Positions 18,175 through 27,479 of a stretch of 64,000 nucleotides of DNA are shown piece after piece (position 1 is the stretch's first letter; every line of letters begins with the position of its first letter). A model generated the notes under the pieces. The model saw only the letters and a list, made by a program, of their open reading frames with translations, ran no database searches and was not told where the DNA came from. This stretch comes from Pseudomonas tructae. Lineage in GTDB: Bacteria; Pseudomonadota; Gammaproteobacteria; Pseudomonadales; Pseudomonadaceae. The stretch lies in NCBI RefSeq assembly GCF_004214895.1, contig NZ_CP035952.1:4040501-4104500 (forward strand), written 5' to 3'. The translations under genes were made by a program, and so were the position numbers.

Positions 18175-18780
18175 TCAAAGCAGCGGTTTTAGTTGCGGCC
18201 AGGCATTTTCCAGCAACCTGGCCTGGGCGCCCTGCCCTGGATGAATGCCATCGGCCTGCATCAACTCGGGCACACCGCCCACACCTTCGAGAAAAAACGG
18301 CACCAGCGGCACCTGTTTTTCCGTTGCCAGGTTTTCGTACACCTTGGCGAAGGCTTCGGTGTAACGCTTGCCGTAGTTGGGTGGCAGGCGCATGCCCAGC
18401 AGCAGGACCTTGGCGCCGGCTGACCGCGCGTTGTCGATCATCGAGGCAAGATTTTGTTGCAATTGTGTCGGCAGTTGCCCGCGCAGGCCGTCGTTGCCAC
18501 CCAATTCGAGCACCACAAGCTCCGGCTTGTGCTCTGCAAGCAGCGCCGGCAGCCGCGCCTGGCCGCCGGCACTGGTGTCGCCACTGATCGAGGCATTGAT
18601 CACTTCAGCATCGAAACCCTCACTCTTCAGGCGTTGCTCCAGCAAAGCAACCCAGCCCTGGCGGGTATCCAGGCCGAAAGCGGCACTGATACTATCGCCG
18701 ACAATCAGCACGGTCCCCGCTGCTGCGCCCTGGGCCATGCACATCAAGGCCAGGCCGGCACTCAATAACCACACTCGCAT
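18175..18780 (-). CDS. tesA: Multifunctional acyl-CoA thioesterase I / arylesterase / lysophospholipase
   Basis: TesA is a periplasmic SGNH hydrolase acting on acyl thioesters, aryl esters and lysophospholipids. The 201-aa precursor (P. aeruginosa TesA is the same length) starts with a signal peptide ending GAAAG. Family blocks are VLIVGDSISAAFG (catalytic Ser), VINASISGDTSAGG, LELGGNDGLRG and ADGIHPGQGAQ (catalytic Asp/His). The ORF is open further upstream but the signal peptide fixes the start. Its ATG lies only 10 bp from the divergent ABC transporter ATG. Confidence 0.95.
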   Translation of the reverse strand: MRVWLLSAGLALMCMAQGAAAGTVLIVGDSISAAFGLDTRQGWVALLEQRLKSEGFDAEVINASISGDTSAGGQARLPALLAEHKPELVVLELGGNDGLRGQLPTQLQQNLASMIDNARSAGAKVLLLGMRLPPNYGKRYTEAFAKVYENLATEKQVPLVPFFLEGVGGVPELMQADGIHPGQGAQARLLENAWPQLKPLL

Positions 18781-18790
18781 CGGATTCTCC

Positions 18791-19474
18791 ATGGGCCCCA
18801 GCATTCTCAGTGCGCGCAACCTTAGCAAAGTGGTTCCCAGCGCGGAAGGCGACCTGACCATCCTGCACGAACTCTCGCTGGAATTGAAACAGGGCGACAG
18901 CCTGGCCATCGTCGGCGCCTCGGGCTCGGGCAAATCGACCCTGCTCGGCCTGCTGGCCGGGCTCGACCTGCCCAGCGCCGGCTCCGTGACCCTGGCCGGC
19001 CACAACCTCGGCCCGCTGGATGAAGACCAGCGCGCGCGGGTGCGGGCCGAGCACGTCGGCTTCGTGTTCCAGTCGTTTCAACTGCTCGACAGCCTCAATG
19101 CCCTGGAAAACGTCATGCTGCCGCTGGAACTGGACGGCCGCCGCGATGCCCGCGAGCACGCCCGCAGCCTGCTCGAACGGGTCGGCCTGGGCCAGCGCCT
19201 GAGCCACTCGCCGCGCCAACTGTCCGGCGGCGAACAGCAACGGGTGGCCATCGCCCGCGCCTTTGCCGCCGAGCCTGCGGTGCTGTTTGCCGACGAGCCC
19301 ACCGGCAACCTCGACAGCCATACCGGCGAGCGTATCAGCGACCTGTTGTTCGAACTGAACAAGGAACGCGGCACCACCCTGGTACTGGTCACTCATGACG
19401 AACGCCTGGCCCAGCGCTGCCGTCGCCTGATCCGCCTGGACGCCGGCCACCTGGTCGCACCGCTGGAGCCCTGA
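18791..19474 (+). CDS. ABC transporter ATP-binding protein (LolD/YbbA-like)
   Basis: The 227-aa ATPase has Walker [11 protein letters not shown]-loop [20 protein letters not shown], signature [15 protein letters not shown], Walker [14 protein letters not shown] and the H-loop VLVTHD. This subtype pairs with FtsX/MacB-like permeases and, in the YbbA group, is divergently linked to tesA as here. It acts at the inner membrane, powering a mechanotransmission-type process rather than classical import. The stop overlaps the permease start (ATGA). Confidence 0.93.
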   Translation: MGPSILSARNLSKVVPSAEGDLTILHELSLELKQGDSLAIVGASGSGKSTLLGLLAGLDLPSAGSVTLAGHNLGPLDEDQRARVRAEHVGFVFQSFQLLDSLNALENVMLPLELDGRRDAREHARSLLERVGLGQRLSHSPRQLSGGEQQRVAIARAFAAEPAVLFADEPTGNLDSHTGERISDLLFELNKERGTTLVLVTHDERLAQRCRRLIRLDAGHLVAPLEP

Positions 19475-21972
19475 TGAAACGCTTGCCGTTGTTCCCCCTG
19501 GCCCTGCGCCAGTTGCTGCGCGACGCCCGCGCCGGCGAGTTGCGCGTGCTGTTCTTCGCTCTGCTGGTCGCGGTGGCAGCCAGTACCGCCATCGGTTACT
19601 TCGGTGCCCGCCTCAATGGCGCCATGCTGCTGCGCGCCACCGAGTTCCTGGGTGCCGACCTGGTCTTGCAGGGGAGCTCGCCCGCGCAGCCCGAGCAAAT
19701 AAGCCGCGGCGCCGCACTGGGCTTGCAGCATGCGCAGGTGGTCGAGTTCTCCAGCGTCATCGCCACCGACAACGGCATTCAGCTGTCGAGCATCAAGGCC
19801 GCCAACGACGCCTATCCGCTGCGCGGTGAGCTGCGCAGCGCCGCCGAGCCCTATGGCGTCGAAACCGCAGGCGGCGGCCCGGCGCCGGGCGAGGCCTGGG
19901 TCGAGCCACGGCTGCTGGCAGCACTGGAGCTGAACATCGGCGACAGCATCGATGTGGGGATGAAAACCCTGCGCATGAGCCGGGTGCTGACCTACGAGCC
20001 CGACCGCGCCGGCAACTTCTATAGCATGACCCCGCGGGTGCTGATCAACCTTGCCGACCTTGAGGCCACCGGGGTGGTGCAACCGGGCAGCCGGGTCAGC
20101 TATCGCGAGCTCTGGCGCGGCGAGCCCGAAGCCCTGGCCAGCTACCGCGAAGCCGTCGAGCAGAATCTTGCGGCCAACCAGCGCCTGCAGGACTCACGGG
20201 ACGGCAACCGGCAAATCGGCGGCGCCCTGGGCAAGGCCGAACGTTACCTGAACATGGCCAGCCTGGTGGCGGTGCTGCTCGCCGGTGTCGCCGTGGCGCT
20301 GTCGGCGAGCCGCTTCGCTACCCGCCGCTTCGATGCCAGCGCCCTGCTGCGTTGCCTGGGCCTGTCGCGCCGTCAGGCATTGAGCCTGTTCTGCCTGCAA
20401 CTGGCGATGCTTGGCAGCCTTGCCGCACTGTGTGGCGCGGCGCTCGGCTGGCTGGCCCAGCTGGGCCTGTTCCAGCTGCTGCAAGGGCTGATGCCGGCGC
20501 AGATCCCTCCTGGCGGTATTGCCCCGGCCCTGGCCGGGATCGCCACCGGCCTGGTCGCCCTGGCCGGCTTCGCCCTGCCGCCGCTGGCTGCCCTTGGCCG
20601 GGTGCCGCCGCTGCGGGTACTGCGCCGTGACCTGCTGCCGGTACCGGCAAGCAGTTGGCTGGTGTATGGCGCCGCCCTGTTCGCCCTGGGGCTGATCATG
20701 TGGCGGCTGAGCCTGGACCTGCTATTGACCTTCGCCCTGCTCGGCGGCGGCCTGGTCGCCGCCCTGCTGCTGGGCGGCCTGCTGTTGCTCGGTCTGCGCA
20801 GCCTGCGCCGCCTGTTGGCCGGCAGCCCGCTGGCCTGGCGCCTGGGCCTTGGCCAATTGCTGCGCCACCCCCTGGCCGCTGCCGGACAAGCCCTGGCCTT
20901 CGGCCTGATCCTGCTGGCCATGGCACTGATTGCCCTGTTGCGCGCCGAACTGCTCGACACCTGGCAGAACCAGCTGCCCAAGGATGCGCCGAACTATTTC
21001 GCCCTGAACATCCTGCCTGACGACAAGAACAATTTTGCCCAGCGCCTGAGCGAGTTCTCCGCTGCGGCCGCACCGCTGTACCCGGTGATCCCCGGACGCC
21101 TGACCGCAATCAACGGCGAACCGGTGCAGCAGATCGTCAGCAAGGAATCCACCGGCGATCGCGCCGTGCAGCGCGACCTGAGCCTGACCTGGGCCGCCGA
21201 CCTGCCCCAGGGCAACACCCTGAGCGAAGGCCAGTGGTGGCAGGCAGAACCTGCGGCCGGTAGCCTGCCGGGTGTTTCGGTAGAAGCCGAACTGGCCCTG
21301 AGTCTCAAGCTCAAGCTGGGTGACCAGCTGACCTTCACGGTGGGCGGCTTGCAACGCCAGGTGCAGGTCACCAGTTTGCGCACAGTCAATTGGGACAGCT
21401 TCCAGCCCAACTTCTACATGATCTTCCAGCCGCAAACCCTGCAGGATCTGCCAACCACCTACTTGACCAGCTTCTACTTGGCCCCCGGCCATGACCAGCA
21501 GGTGGTGGCACTGTCGCGGGCGTTCCCGGCGGTGACCATCCTCCAGGTCGATGCCCTGCTCGAGCAACTGCGCAGCATTCTCGCCCAGGTCACCCTGGCG
21601 GTGGAGTACGTGCTGTTGTTCGTGCTGGCCGCAGGCCTGGCAGTGCTGTTCGCCGGCTTGCAGGCGACCCTGGACGAGCGCATTCGCCAGGGCGCCTTGC
21701 TGCGCGCCCTGGGTGCCGGGCGCGGGCTGCTGGTCAAAGCCCGGCGTATCGAGTTCGGTTTGCTCGGCGCCGCCAGCGGCCTGTTGGCGGCGATCGGCTG
21801 CGAACTGATCACCCTGCTGCTGTACCGCTACGCCTTCGACCTGCACTGGAGCCCGCACCCCTGGCTGCTGTTGCTGCCGGTGATCGGCGCGCTGCTGGTC
21901 GGCGGCGCCGGTGTCTACGGCACGCGCCGGGCACTCAATGCCAGCCCCCTGGCAGTCCTGCGCGAGGGTTGA
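19474..21972 (+). CDS. FtsX-like ABC permease (YbbP family)
   Basis: The 832-aa protein has about ten membrane helices: one near the N-terminus (VLFFALLVAVAASTAIGYFG), a periplasmic domain, a first FtsX block (about residues 255-470, NMASLVAVLLAGVAVALSAS), a second periplasmic domain and a C-terminal FtsX block (about 705-832, VEYVLLFVLAAGLAVLFAGL) ending with the usual RRALNASPLAVLREG. It forms the permease of the ATPase encoded just upstream, with translational coupling. The substrate is unknown; linkage with tesA suggests lipids or hydrophobic compounds. It converges on greB with no spacer between the stop codons. Confidence 0.92.
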   Translation: MKRLPLFPLALRQLLRDARAGELRVLFFALLVAVAASTAIGYFGARLNGAMLLRATEFLGADLVLQGSSPAQPEQISRGAALGLQHAQVVEFSSVIATDNGIQLSSIKAANDAYPLRGELRSAAEPYGVETAGGGPAPGEAWVEPRLLAALELNIGDSIDVGMKTLRMSRVLTYEPDRAGNFYSMTPRVLINLADLEATGVVQPGSRVSYRELWRGEPEALASYREAVEQNLAANQRLQDSRDGNRQIGGALGKAERYLNMASLVAVLLAGVAVALSASRFATRRFDASALLRCLGLSRRQALSLFCLQLAMLGSLAALCGAALGWLAQLGLFQLLQGLMPAQIPPGGIAPALAGIATGLVALAGFALPPLAALGRVPPLRVLRRDLLPVPASSWLVYGAALFALGLIMWRLSLDLLLTFALLGGGLVAALLLGGLLLLGLRSLRRLLAGSPLAWRLGLGQLLRHPLAAAGQALAFGLILLAMALIALLRAELLDTWQNQLPKDAPNYFALNILPDDKNNFAQRLSEFSAAAAPLYPVIPGRLTAINGEPVQQIVSKESTGDRAVQRDLSLTWAADLPQGNTLSEGQWWQAEPAAGSLPGVSVEAELALSLKLKLGDQLTFTVGGLQRQVQVTSLRTVNWDSFQPNFYMIFQPQTLQDLPTTYLTSFYLAPGHDQQVVALSRAFPAVTILQVDALLEQLRSILAQVTLAVEYVLLFVLAAGLAVLFAGLQATLDERIRQGALLRALGAGRGLLVKARRIEFGLLGAASGLLAAIGCELITLLLYRYAFDLHWSPHPWLLLLPVIGALLVGGAGVYGTRRALNASPLAVLREG

Positions 21973-22449
21973 TCAGGGTTTGACGTAGTCGATGGCGTTG
22001 ACCCACCAGCACATTTCGCCAGAAGGGGTCTGGACGATGACTTCATCGCCGACCTCTTTTTTCAGCAAGGCGCGGGCCATGGGCGAGTCGATCGAGATGT
22101 AGTCCATGCGCCCGTAGATCTCGTCATAGCCGACAATGCGAAAACGCTTGGTTTCACCCTCTTCGTTCTCGATCTCGACCCAGGCACCAAAAAACACCCG
22201 GCCTTCCTGCTCCGGCGCATACTCCACCACGCGCATGTCTTCCAGGCGCTTGCGCAGGTAGCGCACGCGGCGATCGATTTCGCGCAGCAGCTTCTTGTTG
22301 TACTGGTAGTCGGCGTTTTCACTGCGATCGCCCAGGGAGGCGGCCCAGGTGACTTTCTGGGTGGTATCGGGACGCTTTACCCGCCACAGATGGTCCAGCT
22401 CCTGCTTGAGCGCCTCGTGACCTTCCTTCGTGATGATTTGCGTACTCAA
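21973..22449 (-). CDS. greB: Transcription elongation factor GreB
   Basis: GreB stimulates transcript cleavage by backtracked RNA polymerase. The protein, STQIITKEGHEALKQELDHLW..., has the N-terminal coiled-coil with the acidic tip (GDRSENADYQYNK) and the C-terminal FKBP-like domain (FFGAWVEIENEEGE, SIDSPMARALLKKEVGDEV). Its 158 residues fit GreB. The start appears to be a TTG (M-S-T-Q), as the conserved N-terminus begins there and no ATG or GTG is available nearby; another TTG one codon upstream is possible. The RBS is weak. Confidence 0.92.
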   Translation of the reverse strand: MSTQIITKEGHEALKQELDHLWRVKRPDTTQKVTWAASLGDRSENADYQYNKKLLREIDRRVRYLRKRLEDMRVVEYAPEQEGRVFFGAWVEIENEEGETKRFRIVGYDEIYGRMDYISIDSPMARALLKKEVGDEVIVQTPSGEMCWWVNAIDYVKP

Positions 22450-22601
22450 CAAAAATTCTCGCTTGCAGACTGACGGGGTGGCTTGCAGGGCCTGATCATC
22501 AACCCTGGCGCTTTGCTGTGCAACTGCACGTGACTCGTGCCTGCTGGCACCAGTCCCAAAGGGAAACCGCAGACAACCACAACAAATACGGTCCGCCCCG
22601 C

Positions 22602-23819
22602 ATGCACGCCCAACGCACTGCCCTGCACAACGAGCTGCACGCCCGCCCGTCGCTGTACTTCGACGAGCCAGCGCATGTTTTCCACCTGGCGTTTCTCGGC
22701 ACCGATGCCGATTGCAATGCCCTGCTGCAGCGCTGCTGCCCAGGCGCCTTCGAGGCCGATGCCGCGCAGGGCATCACCCAGCTGGACGGCCATCCGTTCA
22801 AATGGGAGCGCCATGCCGAATTCTTCACCCTGACGCTGGTGGTACCCGCCGCCAGCGCCGAGCTCAACTGGACCACCCTGCCCCCGGCCCTGGCCACAGG
22901 CATCGAACCCTGCCGTGAGCAGATGATCAATGCAGTGCAGGTGCTGGTGCGCGATGCTGAGGATCTTGACCTGAGCCGTTACGGCTTCAAAGACCCCAGC
23001 GGCTCTTGCGTGGGCGGCGGCGATGCGGTGGTGTGGAGCGATTTTCGCCTGACCGAAGATGGCACCAACCGTTTCCTGTTCATCAACCACAAACTCAATG
23101 CCTACCGCCAGGGGCGAATGATCCGCCGCCTGCTGGAGATAGAGACCTACCGGATGATGGCGTCATTGTCGTTGACCGCTGCCAAGGCCCTCGGCCCGCA
23201 ACTGGATGCCTACGACCGTACGTTGGTGAATTTGTCGCAACGCAATGTCAGCAGTGATGGCGGCAACGCCAAGGCCCTGCTGGCCGACATTGCCCAGCTG
23301 TCGCGCCAGGTGGTCGGCAGCACGGTCCAGCACCGTCATCGTTTCAGTGCCACCCAGGCCTACGCACAACTGGTGTTCGAACGCCTGGGCGAACTGCGCG
23401 AAAGCCATGTCGGCGATTGCCAGCGCCTGGGTGTGTTCATCGAGCGGCGCTTCAAACCCACCGTGCGCTATTGCGCGGCCACCGAACAGCGCCTGGAACA
23501 CCTGGCCGAAAGCGTGGCCAACCTGGGGGACTTGCTCCAGGCGCGGGTGCAGGTCGAGATGGAGGAGCAAAACGCTGAAATCCTGCGCAGCCTCAACGCC
23601 CGCGCCGACACCCAGATCAAGATCCAGCGGGCAGTGGAAGGCCTGTCGATCATCGCCATCAGCTACTACCTGCTGAGCCTGTTCAAACTGTTCTATGCCG
23701 GCCTGCACACCCTCGGCGCACCGTTCTCGCCCCGCGAGGCATTGCTGGGCATGGCGCCGCTGGTGGTGCTGATCATGCTGGTGATCCTGCTGCGGATCAG
23801 AAAAGCCAAGGCCCACTGA
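22602..23819 (+). CDS. DUF3422 membrane-anchored protein
   Basis: This 405-aa protein belongs to the DUF3422 family, recognised by RTALHNELHARPSLYFDEPA at the N-terminus, and by the DPSGSCVGGGDAVVWSDF-like block and a long helical middle region. Two hydrophobic C-terminal helices (LSIIAISYYLLSLFKLFYAGL and MAPLVVLIMLVILL) anchor it to the membrane. The function is unknown. The ATG chosen starts at the conserved region; a GTG 28 codons earlier gives an alternative start. It diverges from greB. Confidence 0.8.
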   Translation: MHAQRTALHNELHARPSLYFDEPAHVFHLAFLGTDADCNALLQRCCPGAFEADAAQGITQLDGHPFKWERHAEFFTLTLVVPAASAELNWTTLPPALATGIEPCREQMINAVQVLVRDAEDLDLSRYGFKDPSGSCVGGGDAVVWSDFRLTEDGTNRFLFINHKLNAYRQGRMIRRLLEIETYRMMASLSLTAAKALGPQLDAYDRTLVNLSQRNVSSDGGNAKALLADIAQLSRQVVGSTVQHRHRFSATQAYAQLVFERLGELRESHVGDCQRLGVFIERRFKPTVRYCAATEQRLEHLAESVANLGDLLQARVQVEMEEQNAEILRSLNARADTQIKIQRAVEGLSIIAISYYLLSLFKLFYAGLHTLGAPFSPREALLGMAPLVVLIMLVILLRIRKAKAH

Positions 23820-23831
23820 GGCCCAGGCCGA

Positions 23832-24140
23832 TCAAGCCCGGGTAATCAGGCCCTGGCGGGCGACGCGGGTCAGGTGGCCGATGATTTCGGCGGCGTCCAG
23901 GGCGTTGGGCGCCTGGATCACGGCGAGATCGAAACGGTCGTTGGCGAACTGGCCAAGCGAATCACGGGGATCGGCAAACTGGATAAGGAAGGCGGTGTTG
24001 CGGCTGTTGCGGCGTGGCCAGCCGTCGAGGTAGCGCAGGAGGGTTGGCTGATGGCTGCCGCCCAGAAGAATACGCGGCGTACGCGTGCCTTGGCTGGCGG
24101 GCAACGGGGTCAGGCAAACGCTGGAACGTGGACAACTCAT
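23832..24140 (-). CDS. Hypothetical protein, Rossmann-like fragment (102 aa)
   Basis: The 102-aa protein, MSCPRSSVCLTPLPASQGTR..., contains RILLGGSHQPTLLRYLDG and a FDLAVIQAPNALDAAEIIGHL segment. These look like the first and fourth strands of a methyltransferase-type Rossmann fold, resembling DUF6231-type Pseudomonas proteins but much shorter. It could be a truncated or minimal member. GGAG lies 8 nt before the ATG. A structured leader precedes it. Confidence 0.6.
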   Translation of the reverse strand: MSCPRSSVCLTPLPASQGTRTPRILLGGSHQPTLLRYLDGWPRRNSRNTAFLIQFADPRDSLGQFANDRFDLAVIQAPNALDAAEIIGHLTRVARQGLITRA

Positions 24141-24280
24141 GGTTAGATCTCCGCCTCGCAAAACCCGCTGGGCTGCGGTGGGAGGCGTCACCGAACCAGC
24201 GTTTTAGCGGTATTTGGTGAAACCTCCAAAGAGGTAACCCTGCGCCCCGCAAGTAGCTGTTTAAATCGGCGCAAGTCAGC
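24141..24280 (-). promoter_or_regulatory. Structured leader with two hairpins
   Basis: The 5' region of the 102-aa gene contains the hairpin acctc-caaa-gaggt (24222-24235) and a second possible stem tgcgcc / ggcgca (24241-24246 with 24268-24273). I could not match it to a known riboswitch. It may be a regulatory leader or simply chance structure. Confidence 0.3.
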
Positions 24281-24374
24281 ATCCTAGAGAAGCTGCGAGT
24301 GTAATGTCAACGGCCCGGGGGCGAAAAACCATTGCAATCGGACATCAAACGGTGGGAACGGCGGTGCGGCGACC

Positions 24375-24438
24375 CGACTTGCCCCGCGATGCGATCTGGC
24401 AGACAGAACGCTATCGCGGGGCAAGCCCGCTCCCACAG
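24375..24438. repeat. Inverted pair of REP elements
   Basis: cttgccccgcgatgc (partial, left) and ctatcgcggggcaagcccgctcccacag (complete, right) face each other downstream of the DoxX gene. The rest of the surrounding ~320-bp gap holds the leader of the 102-aa gene and no other gene. Confidence 0.85.
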
Positions 24439-24461
24439 CGGCATCCAGATCAACCTCGACT

Positions 24462-24899
24462 TCAGCGAGCAATCAACCGATCCAACGAGCCCCGCCCTGC
24501 CCCCTCGACCAACACCGCCAAGGTCCCTGCCAGCAACGCCAGGGCAAACTCATAGCCATTGTTGGCCATGAACAGGCCGTTGCCGATATGCACCGAGAAG
24601 ATCGCCACGATCAGCGTCACGGTCAGCGCCAGCGCTGCTGGCCGCACCAGCAAACCGATCACCAGGGCCAGGCCGCCAAAGAACTCGGCACCGCCGGACA
24701 GCAGCGCCATCAGCAGGCCGGGTGCCAGGCCAAGGCTTTCCATGAACTGCGCGGTACCGGCCAGGCCACCGCCGCCAAACAGGCCAAAGAGTTTCTGCGC
24801 ACCGTGGGCCATAAAGATGATACCGACCAGAATACGGATGATGCTCAGGCCCCAACCGGCACGACTGGCGAATACGGCATTGAGGGTGTTGTTGTTCAT
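24462..24899 (-). CDS. DoxX-family membrane protein
   Basis: The 145-aa protein has four hydrophobic helices and DoxX landmarks: SIIRILVGIIFMAHGAQKLF, a glycine-rich FGLFGGGGL loop, and GGAEFFGGLALVIGLLVRPA. DoxX proteins are small integral membrane proteins, some linked to quinones or thiosulfate oxidation and others to redox stress; the exact role here is unknown. The RBS AAGGAAG precedes the ATG. Confidence 0.9.
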   Translation of the reverse strand: MNNNTLNAVFASRAGWGLSIIRILVGIIFMAHGAQKLFGLFGGGGLAGTAQFMESLGLAPGLLMALLSGGAEFFGGLALVIGLLVRPAALALTVTLIVAIFSVHIGNGLFMANNGYEFALALLAGTLAVLVEGAGRGSLDRLIAR

Positions 24900-25003
24900 G
24901 GGTCTTCCTTAAAGGGTGTGATGTGAGGTGTTGGGCGCCATATTAATCAAATCTACAGATGTTAAAATCGCAATATTTGCGACATTAAAATCGATTTATT
25001 CGA

Positions 25004-26482
25004 TCACTTTCGCCCGCTTCCTTTGCCACCCTTCGGCTCCAGCGATTCGCGCTCGCGATCAAACGCGAGGTAGTACTTGTTGACGCTGTTGACGTAGCTC
25101 ACCGGCCCCATGCCCACCTGCTCCATGGCAATGCGCTCGGTCTGGAAGAACCACTGGTTGCCATTGAGCCCGCGCCGCCGCGCTTCGGCGCGCATGGCCT
25201 GGACCCGCTCAGGGCCCAGGTTGTAGGCCGCCAGGGTGAAGGCCATGCGCTCGCGCTCGTTGAGCTGGTTGCTGGAGAAGAACTTGCGCCGAATCAGCGC
25301 CATGTACCGGGCGCTGGCCTGAACATTGCCATCGACATTGGCAATATTGCTCACCCCCACCCGCTGAGCGGCACTGGGGGTAATCTGCATCAGACCGTGG
25401 GCACCGCCGGCACCGCGCGCCGCCGGGTTCAACGCCGACTCCTTGAACGCCACGGCCGCCAGGTTCAGCCAGTCGATCTTCTGTTCGCTGGCGTGGCGCT
25501 GCAGCACCGGCCGCAGGGCTTCCAGGCGCTTGCGGTCAGTGCGCGCCAGCGGGTTGTGGACCCGGTACAAACGCCGGTAGATGCGCTCGAAAGCCGCATC
25601 CTGGTTGGCCGGCGCCTTGTAACCCTGGAGAAAGCGATCGACACTGGCGTGCAGCATCACCGCCTCGCGGCGCACGTACCAACGCATGGCCTCGGGGCTG
25701 GCGACCTGCAATTTGCGATCAACCCGCAGCTTGGGCATGACCTTGGCCCAGCGCTCGGCAATCGGCTGTTCGACCACCGTCAGGTGGAAGATCCCGGCCT
25801 GAACCATCTCCAGCACATCCTCCACCGCCAGGCTCGGGTCGACCCACTCCACCGTGATCGGCGCCAGCTTGCGCAAGGCCAGTTTCTGGTTGATCTCATG
25901 CAGGGTATCGCCAGCGGCACTCGAGCTGGTCAGGGCCAGGGTGCGCCCGGACAACTGTTCGACGCGCTGGAAGCTGCGTTCGCCCTTGCGCCCGACCAGC
26001 ACCAGGGGCACTTTGTCGACCACCGGGTCGCTGGCGCTGAGGCCACGGGTCGAGGTAGGGTCGACCAGCTCACCGGGGGCGACCAGGTCGGCTTCACCGC
26101 GCTGCAAGGCGGCCAGCAGTTGCTCCTTGGCCCGCGGGATGATCTTCAGGCGGATCTGTTCGCCGTCACGGGCGCGCGCATTGAGGTAATGCTCGAAGGC
26201 GCGCAAGCGGTGGTACTCGACCCCCACCGGCTCGCCCTTGACTTCACCGGAGCTGTTGCGGCTCTGGTTGACCAGGACTTTAAGTACCCGGCTGCTGCGA
26301 ATCTGCGCAAGGTCGCGCACCTGGGTCTTGGGCACGGCCTGTTGCGGCCCGGCCAGGCGCGCACTAACTGGCCCTGCAGTCAGCAGCGAGAGGCTCAGCA
26401 CGATCAACAAAAACAGCGCTCGGGTCATCCGTTGCGAGGTCCGCGCGTGTGGGGTTGGCGCCATAGTTTGCAGTCGTTCCAT
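25004..26482 (-). CDS. MltF-like membrane-bound lytic murein transglycosylase
   Basis: The 492-aa protein combines a signal/anchor segment (TRALFLLIVLSLSLLTAGPVSA), a periplasmic solute-binding-like regulatory domain (about residues 55-305, including VLKVLVNQSRNSSGEV) and a C-terminal SLT lysozyme-like domain with catalytic Glu in AFKESALNPAARG, then AHGLMQITPSAAQ and LAAYNLGPERV. This is the MltF architecture; the Pseudomonas paralogue in this neighbourhood is known as MltF2 (from memory of P. aeruginosa order). It cleaves peptidoglycan to 1,6-anhydro-muropeptides. The start is uncertain: ATG codons lie at three nearby in-frame positions and none has a good RBS. Confidence 0.88.
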   Translation of the reverse strand: MERLQTMAPTPHARTSQRMTRALFLLIVLSLSLLTAGPVSARLAGPQQAVPKTQVRDLAQIRSSRVLKVLVNQSRNSSGEVKGEPVGVEYHRLRAFEHYLNARARDGEQIRLKIIPRAKEQLLAALQRGEADLVAPGELVDPTSTRGLSASDPVVDKVPLVLVGRKGERSFQRVEQLSGRTLALTSSSAAGDTLHEINQKLALRKLAPITVEWVDPSLAVEDVLEMVQAGIFHLTVVEQPIAERWAKVMPKLRVDRKLQVASPEAMRWYVRREAVMLHASVDRFLQGYKAPANQDAAFERIYRRLYRVHNPLARTDRKRLEALRPVLQRHASEQKIDWLNLAAVAFKESALNPAARGAGGAHGLMQITPSAAQRVGVSNIANVDGNVQASARYMALIRRKFFSSNQLNERERMAFTLAAYNLGPERVQAMRAEARRRGLNGNQWFFQTERIAMEQVGMGPVSYVNSVNKYYLAFDRERESLEPKGGKGSGRK

Positions 26483-26586
26483 GACAATTGACCGCAAAAG
26501 ACCACGACAACTCGTTGAAGTTCTTGGCTTTATCGATTTTCTTCGAGCTTTGTTATGCTGGCCGGCCCCCGGCCTGAGGTAGCACC

Positions 26587-27393
26587 ATGCAACTCATCGA
26601 CATCGGCGTCAATCTGACCAACCCAAGTTTTGCCGACAAACACCAGGCCGTTGTCGAACGCGCCGAGGCAGCAGGCGTGGTGCAAATGATGGTCACCGGC
26701 ACCAGCCTTGCGGGCAGCGAGCACGCCCTGGAACTGTGCCAGCAGCTCGATGAAAGCGCCCAGCGCCTGTTCAGCACCGCCGGTGTTCATCCCCACGACG
26801 CCAGCCATTGGTCCACAGACAGCAACCGGCAACTGCGCGCCTTGCTGGAGCAACCACGGGTGCGCGCCGTGGGTGAATGCGGGTTGGACTTCAACCGCGA
26901 TTTCTCGCCGCGCCCGCAGCAGGAAAAAGCCCTGGAAGAACAACTGGCCCTGGCGGTGGAACTGCAGATGCCGGTGTTTCTCCACGAGCGCGATGCCAGC
27001 GAACGCCTGCTGGCGATCCTCAAGGACTTTCGCGATCGCCTGCCGGCGGCGGTGGTGCACTGTTTTACTGGCGAACGGGCGGCGCTGTTCGCCTACCTCG
27101 ACCTGGACCTGCACATCGGCATCACCGGCTGGATCTGCGACGAACGCCGCGGCACCCATCTGCACCCGCTGGTCAGCAGTATCCCCCAGGGCCGCCTGAT
27201 GCTCGAAAGCGATGCACCCTACCTGCTGCCACGCAGCTTGCGGCCCAAGCCGAAAAGCGGGCGCAACGAACCGGCCTTTCTCACCGAGGTCCTGCACGAA
27301 GTGGCACTGCACCGCAACGAAACTGCCGAGCAACTGGCAGCCCACAGTACGGCTGCCGCCCGCGCCTTCTTTAACTTGCCCGCGATTATTTGA
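26587..27393 (+). CDS. tatD: TatD-family metal-dependent deoxyribonuclease
   Basis: The 268-aa TIM-barrel protein has the TatD signatures: [13 protein letters not shown] (the first metal His of TatD is here changed to Gly/Val-Asn, as in the E. coli TatD branch), [45 protein letters not shown] and [12 protein letters not shown]. TatD proteins are 3'-5' DNases involved in DNA quality control or repair. It is divergent from the lytic transglycosylase. Confidence 0.9.
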   Translation: MQLIDIGVNLTNPSFADKHQAVVERAEAAGVVQMMVTGTSLAGSEHALELCQQLDESAQRLFSTAGVHPHDASHWSTDSNRQLRALLEQPRVRAVGECGLDFNRDFSPRPQQEKALEEQLALAVELQMPVFLHERDASERLLAILKDFRDRLPAAVVHCFTGERAALFAYLDLDLHIGITGWICDERRGTHLHPLVSSIPQGRLMLESDAPYLLPRSLRPKPKSGRNEPAFLTEVLHEVALHRNETAEQLAAHSTAAARAFFNLPAII

Positions 27394-27401
27394 CGCATAT
27401 C

Positions 27402-27428
27402 AAAACGTCTTGATGATCGAGCCGGCAC
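27402..27428 (+). promoter_or_regulatory. Possible sigma-28 (FliA) promoter before chemoreceptor gene
   Basis: TCAAAA followed 15 bp later by GCCGGCAC resembles the FliA consensus (TAAA-N15-GCCGATAA) imperfectly, about 52 bp before the chemoreceptor ATG. It fits the expected control of a chemotaxis gene but the -10 is only partly matched. Confidence 0.35.
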
Positions 27429-27479
27429 AATGATGGCACCTTGCCAATAATGTTTCCGCTCAATCAGAGAAGACCTACC

